DNA from: CAZQYC01 sp043746555
GTDB taxonomy: Bacteria; Pseudomonadota; Gammaproteobacteria; Steroidobacterales; Steroidobacteraceae
Direction of reading: 5' to 3'
DNA length: 9,801 bases
NCBI GenBank assembly: GCA_043746555.1
Contig: JAYTQU010000386.1
Span: forward strand, 1-9,801
Positions 6,558 through 9,801 of the stretch are shown piece after piece. The notes below the pieces were generated by a model. The model worked only from the letters and a program-made list of their open reading frames with translations, did no database searches and had not been told where the DNA came from. Made by a program: the position numbers and the translations under genes. Each line of letters opens with the position of its first letter. Position 1 is the first letter of the stretch.

Positions 6558-8018
6558 TTATGCCGCCATCTCAGACACCAATTTGCCTAACTTTTGAATC
6601 GCGCGTTCGACGGTGGTGGTCCAGGGAAGCCCGCAGTTCAAGCGGATGCAATTTTTAAAGTCGGCCTTGGCGGAGAACACCATGCCCGGCAGAATGCCGA
6701 TTCGACTGGCAAGAGCGCTGCGAAAAAGTTCGGTACCGTCAACCTTCGATGGCAGCTCCACCCATAGCACGATGCCGCCGGCGGGACGCGCGACCTTGGT
6801 GCCGGGCGGAAAATGTTGGGCGATGCTGGCAGTGAGGTTTTGAACGTTATCGGACAGCAGTCGCCGAATGCGCCGCAGATAGCGCTCGTAACCGCCGCTT
6901 GCGTAGTAGCGCGCCAGCACCAACTGTTGCAGCGTGGGACATGCCACCGAGCTGAAAAATTTTGCGCGCGTGATGTCGGCATGAAATTGCGAGCTCACCG
7001 CCCATCCTAATCGATATCCCAATGCAATGGTCTTCGATACCGAGCCGCACGAAATTACCAGTCCCGACTCGTCGTACGCTCGCAGCGATAACGGGCGCTC
7101 ACCGTTGTAGTTGAGATCGCCGTAGATATCGTCTTCAACAATCGGTACGTTAGTGCTGGTAAGCAATTCGACCAATTCGCGTTTGGCGTCGTTCGAAGTC
7201 AGGCTTCCCGCGGGATTATTAAAGTTGGGCATCAGAACGGCCGCCGCGAGTTTATTCGCACGCACCGCGCGACGGACCGCTTCAACGTCAATGCCGCTGC
7301 CCACGCCTTGTCCGGGATGATTCGGCACTTCTACGACTTTCAAGCGCAGATGTTCGACCGCTTGCAAAATACCGAAGTAGGTCGGCGATTCCACCAGCAC
7401 GGTGTCGCCGGGTTCGCAGAGCACACCGAGTGTGAGCGTGATGGCGTCCATCGTGCCGGCCGTGATGACGACTTCATCGGGACTCGTTGCAGAGCCGAGC
7501 AGCGACATGCGCTTGGCGATTTCGCGACGCAATTCTTCATAACCCGGGGGAGCGATGATTTCGCCCGCATTCCATGGGCGCTCGCGCAGAATTTCGCGCG
7601 CAATGTTGTTGAGTCGTGTGGTGGGATAAAGCGCCGGCGATGCGAACGCACCACCCAACATCACCACATCGGTTCGCAATAAAGTTTCGCGACACGCATC
7701 CAGTACTTCGGTAGCAACGGAGCGCGGCTTGACGGCACGAATCGCGCGTGCCTTGGGTTGCGGAATGTGTTCGGTATTTCGTGCTCGTACAAAAAATCCC
7801 GATTGCGGTCGCGACGCAATAAGACCGGCGTTCTCCAATTGCCAATACGCTTGCACAACGGTCGCGACGCTCACACCCGCAGTACGGCTCATCGAGCGTA
7901 CCGATGGAATACGATCGTTAATGCGCAACGTGCCGGAGGATATTTGCGTTGCGACGAGGTGCGCCACCTTTTCATAGAGCAAGGATTCGGTAGCGATTGT
8001 ATTCGACTGTGCTGACAT
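6558..8018 (-). CDS. MocR-type transcriptional regulator (GntR winged helix fused to PLP-dependent aminotransferase domain)
   Basis: A 486-residue fusion, the normal size for MocR/PdxR/GabR proteins, which use a fold-type I aminotransferase domain to sense an amino compound or PLP and control neighbouring genes. Residues 11-78 are a GntR winged helix: LLYEKVAHLVA, then RIPSVRSMSRTAGVSVATVVQAYWQLENAG and the wing SRPQSGFFV. A linker of about 30 residues leads to the aminotransferase domain (about 115-486). That domain has PPGYEELR (157-164), SPTYFG (211-216), PNFNNPAG (264-271), EDDIYGD (295-301) with the aspartate that contacts the pyridine nitrogen, and SVSKT with Schiff-base Lys329. GYRLGW (335-340) and IRLNCG (458-463) with the carboxylate-binding arginine complete it. 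All PLP-contact residues look intact. It is divergent from an EamA exporter, across a 94-base gap with paired direct repeats, and so probably regulates that exporter and itself. The ligand is unknown. Confidence 0.93.
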   Translation of the reverse strand: MSAQSNTIATESLLYEKVAHLVATQISSGTLRINDRIPSVRSMSRTAGVSVATVVQAYWQLENAGLIASRPQSGFFVRARNTEHIPQPKARAIRAVKPRSVATEVLDACRETLLRTDVVMLGGAFASPALYPTTRLNNIAREILRERPWNAGEIIAPPGYEELRREIAKRMSLLGSATSPDEVVITAGTMDAITLTLGVLCEPGDTVLVESPTYFGILQAVEHLRLKVVEVPNHPGQGVGSGIDVEAVRRAVRANKLAAAVLMPNFNNPAGSLTSNDAKRELVELLTSTNVPIVEDDIYGDLNYNGERPLSLRAYDESGLVISCGSVSKTIALGYRLGWAVSSQFHADITRAKFFSSVACPTLQQLVLARYYASGGYERYLRRIRRLLSDNVQNLTASIAQHFPPGTKVARPAGGIVLWVELPSKVDGTELFRSALASRIGILPGMVFSAKADFKNCIRLNCGLPWTTTVERAIQKLGKLVSEMAA

Positions 8019-8112
8019 AAAAGCGATTCCGACGATGCGATAAACTGTACTGGCGAAGGTATAGTGTATCTGAATCTGTACTGCTTACCAGTGGATCGGC
8101 ATAGTGTTCAAC
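8019..8112. promoter_or_regulatory. Divergent MocR/EamA control region with a paired direct repeat
   Basis: CTGTACTG occurs at 8045-8052 and again, same orientation, at 8076-8083, with starts 31 bp apart, about three helical turns. This puts both copies on one face of the DNA. MocR regulators such as GabR bind two direct repeats with comparable spacing, which makes these the best operator candidates. ATAGTGT is also repeated at 8061-8067 and 8101-8107. TATAGT at 8060-8065 is a possible -10 for the exporter, and the minus strand of 8063-8068 reads TACACT, a possible -10 for the regulator. Both fall between the two repeats. No clear -35 boxes are visible. Confidence 0.5.
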
Positions 8113-9075
8113 ATGCAAACACCAACCGCTGCGGGGTCGCTCACGAAAGTCTTGCTGGCGTTTGCCGGTATCTATGTCATTTGGGGCACGACATATCTCG
8201 CCATTGCATTGTCGATCCGAACATTGCCGCCCTTCACGAGCGGTGGATTGCGTTTTCTAACGGCCGCTGCGTTGATGTTCGCTTGGTTGCGTTGGCGCGA
8301 ACGGCGACCCTTCGCCGGCATCGATCTCAAACGCGCGGCGCTGTGCGGCATGTTGCTGACGGGATTCGGTAACGGATTGGTCGTGTGGGCGCAGCAAGGC
8401 GTGCCTTCGGGTATTGCGGCGTTATTGGTTGCGGCGATCCCGATTTTTATTATTGCCGTCGAATATTTTTTCTTTGCCGGTCGCTTGCCGCAACCGCGCG
8501 CCGTGCTCGGCATGTTCATCGCGGTCGTGGGTGTGGTCGTCATCGTCACTCAAACGGGCAGTCTTTCGGCGCGCAATCTTACTGGCGCGGCTAAGCCTAT
8601 CTACATCGTCGCGATATTGCTTGCAGTGTTGTCGTGGAGCTTCGGCACGTTGTTGCAACGGCAAGCAGGAATAAAACCGGATCGCATCATTGCGTTTACC
8701 TGCGCGCAAATTTTCTTCGGTGCGTTATTACAATTGACACTGGCGACGCTCAACGGCGAGTGGCGTGTATTGGATTTAGGGCACGTATCGATGACGTCGA
8801 TTGCCGCGGTGGCGTATTTGATCGTGTTCGGCAGCGTGATCGCCTTATCGTGCTATTCGTGGTTGCTCACGCGAGTTGCGCCGCAGAAAGTCGCAACGTA
8901 CGCGCTGGTCAATCCCGTTGTTGCATTGGCATTGGGTGCGATCGTGCTGGGAGAAAAAATATCAGTATCTTCGTTGTTCGCAGCAATGGGCGTGCTGTTA
9001 GGAATCGGTTTGGTGCTCTTTCCCGGCTGGCGTCGGCGATCGCTCAATGCTGCGTCGGCGAACGAAGCGGCATAA
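8113..9075 (+). CDS. EamA/DMT-family transporter, YedA-like exporter
   Basis: A 320-residue inner-membrane protein of the drug/metabolite transporter superfamily with about ten hydrophobic helices in two EamA repeats. It resembles E. coli YedA. Near the N-terminus, YVIWGTTYLAI (about residues 22-32) matches the IYxIWGSTY signature. GFGNGLVVWAQQGVPSGIAAL (in 84-104) matches the GNGxVxxAxxxxPSGIAA segment. The second repeat includes LSWSFGTLLQRQ (173-184) and ends with YALVNPVVALALG (263-275) and GEKIS, the hallmark of the penultimate helices. Family members export amino acids, metabolites or drugs; the substrate here is unknown. ATG 8113 is preferred, while an in-frame GTG at 8104 adds three residues and has GGA eight bases upstream, so the start is not settled. 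The divergent MocR regulator is the probable controller. The GNAT gene begins 26 bases downstream and is likely in the same transcript. Confidence 0.93.
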   Translation: MQTPTAAGSLTKVLLAFAGIYVIWGTTYLAIALSIRTLPPFTSGGLRFLTAAALMFAWLRWRERRPFAGIDLKRAALCGMLLTGFGNGLVVWAQQGVPSGIAALLVAAIPIFIIAVEYFFFAGRLPQPRAVLGMFIAVVGVVVIVTQTGSLSARNLTGAAKPIYIVAILLAVLSWSFGTLLQRQAGIKPDRIIAFTCAQIFFGALLQLTLATLNGEWRVLDLGHVSMTSIAAVAYLIVFGSVIALSCYSWLLTRVAPQKVATYALVNPVVALALGAIVLGEKISVSSLFAAMGVLLGIGLVLFPGWRRRSLNAASANEAA

Positions 9076-9101
9076 AATAAGGTGTTAAAGGTAGTGCAAT
9101 C

Positions 9102-9566
9102 GTGAGCACATCAATCGTTACATTTCACCCGCAGTATGGTGAAGCGTTTGCACGACTCAACTACGAGTGGATCGAAAAGCTATTTGCCGTTGAACCGCCC
9201 GACCGGCGCATCCTCGACAATCCCGAAGTAGAAATTATCGGGCCGGGCGGCGAAGTGTTTTATGCGATGGATGTAGATCAAGTTGTCGGAACGGTCGCCC
9301 TTAAGGTCGAAGATGCAACGACCTTTGAGCTCACGAAAATGGCCGTCGACGTGTCGCAGCGAGGGAAAGGAATCGGTAATTTGTTGTTGAATGCGGCAAT
9401 CGCGCACGCTCGCGCAAAAGGCGCAGAGCGAATTGTGTTGTCGTCGCATACTTCGCTTGTCCCCGCGATTGCAATGTATCGCGATGCGGGATTTGTCGAG
9501 CGCGATAAAAATTGCGCGGCATCGTGCTATTCGCGCTGCAATATATTTCTGGAGAAGCGGCTCTAG
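9102..9566 (+). CDS. GNAT-family N-acetyltransferase
   Basis: A 154-residue cytoplasmic acetyl-CoA-dependent acyltransferase. GNAT landmarks run in order: the N-terminal helix YGEAFARLNYEWIEKLF (12-28); the beta strands GEVFYAMDVDQVVGTVALK (50-68); and motif A, ELTKMAVDVSQRGKGIG (76-92), with the acetyl-CoA pyrophosphate loop QRGKGIG (86-92). IVLSSHTSLVPAIAMYRDAGF (111-131) is motif B, with Tyr126 at the usual general-acid position. The N-terminal FHPQYGEAFARLN...WIE...F..E..D pattern is like the GNAT domain of MarR-GNAT fusion proteins, here without the MarR part. The acceptor is unknown. The start is GTG 9102, with AAAGG ten bases upstream. It lies 26 bases after the EamA exporter, suggesting a shared transcript. 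Its TAG stop (9564-9566) overlaps the TAG stop of the opposing LacI gene. Confidence 0.93.
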   Translation: MSTSIVTFHPQYGEAFARLNYEWIEKLFAVEPPDRRILDNPEVEIIGPGGEVFYAMDVDQVVGTVALKVEDATTFELTKMAVDVSQRGKGIGNLLLNAAIAHARAKGAERIVLSSHTSLVPAIAMYRDAGFVERDKNCAASCYSRCNIFLEKRL

Positions 9567-9801
9567 ATCGATTCGGATCGCCGCGCCCCGCATGAGCCGC
9601 GCACCACGACTTCCGCCGCAACGGTCTCTGTAACGGGTAAGAGTGCTTCGGGTTTGTCGATTCCCGCTGCGAGTCTATCGAGCGCACGCGCGCCAAGATC
9701 TGCAATCTTTACGCAAACAGTCGTCAGCGCCGGTCGCACAAAACGCGCGGTCGGAATGTCATCAAACCCAACGACCGCGATGTCATTGGGAATTTGCAGA
9801 C
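9563..9801 (-). CDS. LacI/GalR-family transcriptional regulator, C-terminal fragment
   Basis: The last 78 codons of a gene that begins beyond base 9801. Reading leftwards, the peptide starts LQIPNDIAVVGFDDIPTARF, followed by VRPALTTV, then KIADLGARALDRL and ends VVVRGSCGARRSESI. The P-x-D-I-x-V-V-G-F-D-D-x-P core, the P-x-L-T-T-V motif and the terminal V-V-R-x-S-C are the standard C-terminal signature of the LacI/GalR periplasmic-binding-protein-like effector domain. The DNA-binding half is outside the window, so the operator and the sugar or other effector cannot be inferred. The frame is open to the window edge and ends at TAG (9565-9563 on the minus strand), sharing CTAG with the stop of the convergent GNAT gene; there is no intergenic space for a separate terminator. 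Confidence 0.9.
   Translation of the reverse strand, partial: LQIPNDIAVVGFDDIPTARFVRPALTTVCVKIADLGARALDRLAAGIDKPEALLPVTETVAAEVVVRGSCGARRSESI

Noticed and set aside
7308..7682. A 124-codon plus-strand frame inside the MocR-type gene
   Set aside because: It is the shadow of the conserved aminotransferase domain, with no ribosome site or recognisable family.
8172..8549. A 125-codon minus-strand frame in the exporter gene
   Set aside because: It is antisense to the EamA signature region, is low in complexity and shows no motif.

Overview
This is an ordinary, densely coded chromosomal stretch from a Gram-negative proteobacterium. GlnE, TolC with its outer-membrane signal peptide, and the isoaspartyl-methyltransferase-like / rhodanese / tolC gene order all point to a gammaproteobacterium. 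A Xanthomonadales- or Nevskiales-like lineage is my best guess, from gene order and moderately GC-rich composition only. I see no insertion sequence, tRNA, rRNA, CRISPR array, prophage or clear sign of recent transfer. No gene-free stretch exceeds 300 bases; the longest gaps are about 95-110 bases and are described as features.

Layout. At the left edge (1-254, minus) lies the N-terminus of an exported PAP2-type phosphatase-like protein. Across a 108-base divergent promoter region, a DUF4337 membrane protein (363-932) and glnE (951-3875) run rightwards 18 bases apart. glnE encodes the two-headed enzyme that adenylylates and de-adenylylates glutamine synthetase. Its last five codons and its stop lie inside an 8-bp tandem repeat. 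A second 8-bp repeat array ends four bases from the stop of the convergent tolC.

A leftward block follows, read 8018 to 3971. It starts with a MocR-type GntR/aminotransferase regulator. Then comes a probable three-gene envelope operon: an isoaspartyl-methyltransferase-like protein, a single-domain rhodanese, and TolC. The methyltransferase keeps the SAM-binding motif but has lost the serine-containing catalytic motif of true Pcm.

The MocR gene is divergent from an EamA/DMT (YedA-like) exporter (8113-9075), which is followed after 26 bases by a GNAT acetyltransferase (9102-9566). The 94-base divergent region carries an 8-bp direct repeat spaced 31 bp, a layout that suits a MocR operator. The likely logic is a MocR sensor controlling itself and an exporter/acetyltransferase pair. 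The window ends in the C-terminus of a LacI-family regulator (minus), whose stop codon shares a CTAG tetranucleotide with the stop of the acetyltransferase.

I did not find a convincing undescribed system. The best leads are the catalytically divergent Pcm homologue beside tolC, the MocR operator candidate, and the 8-bp arrays at the glnE/tolC convergence.
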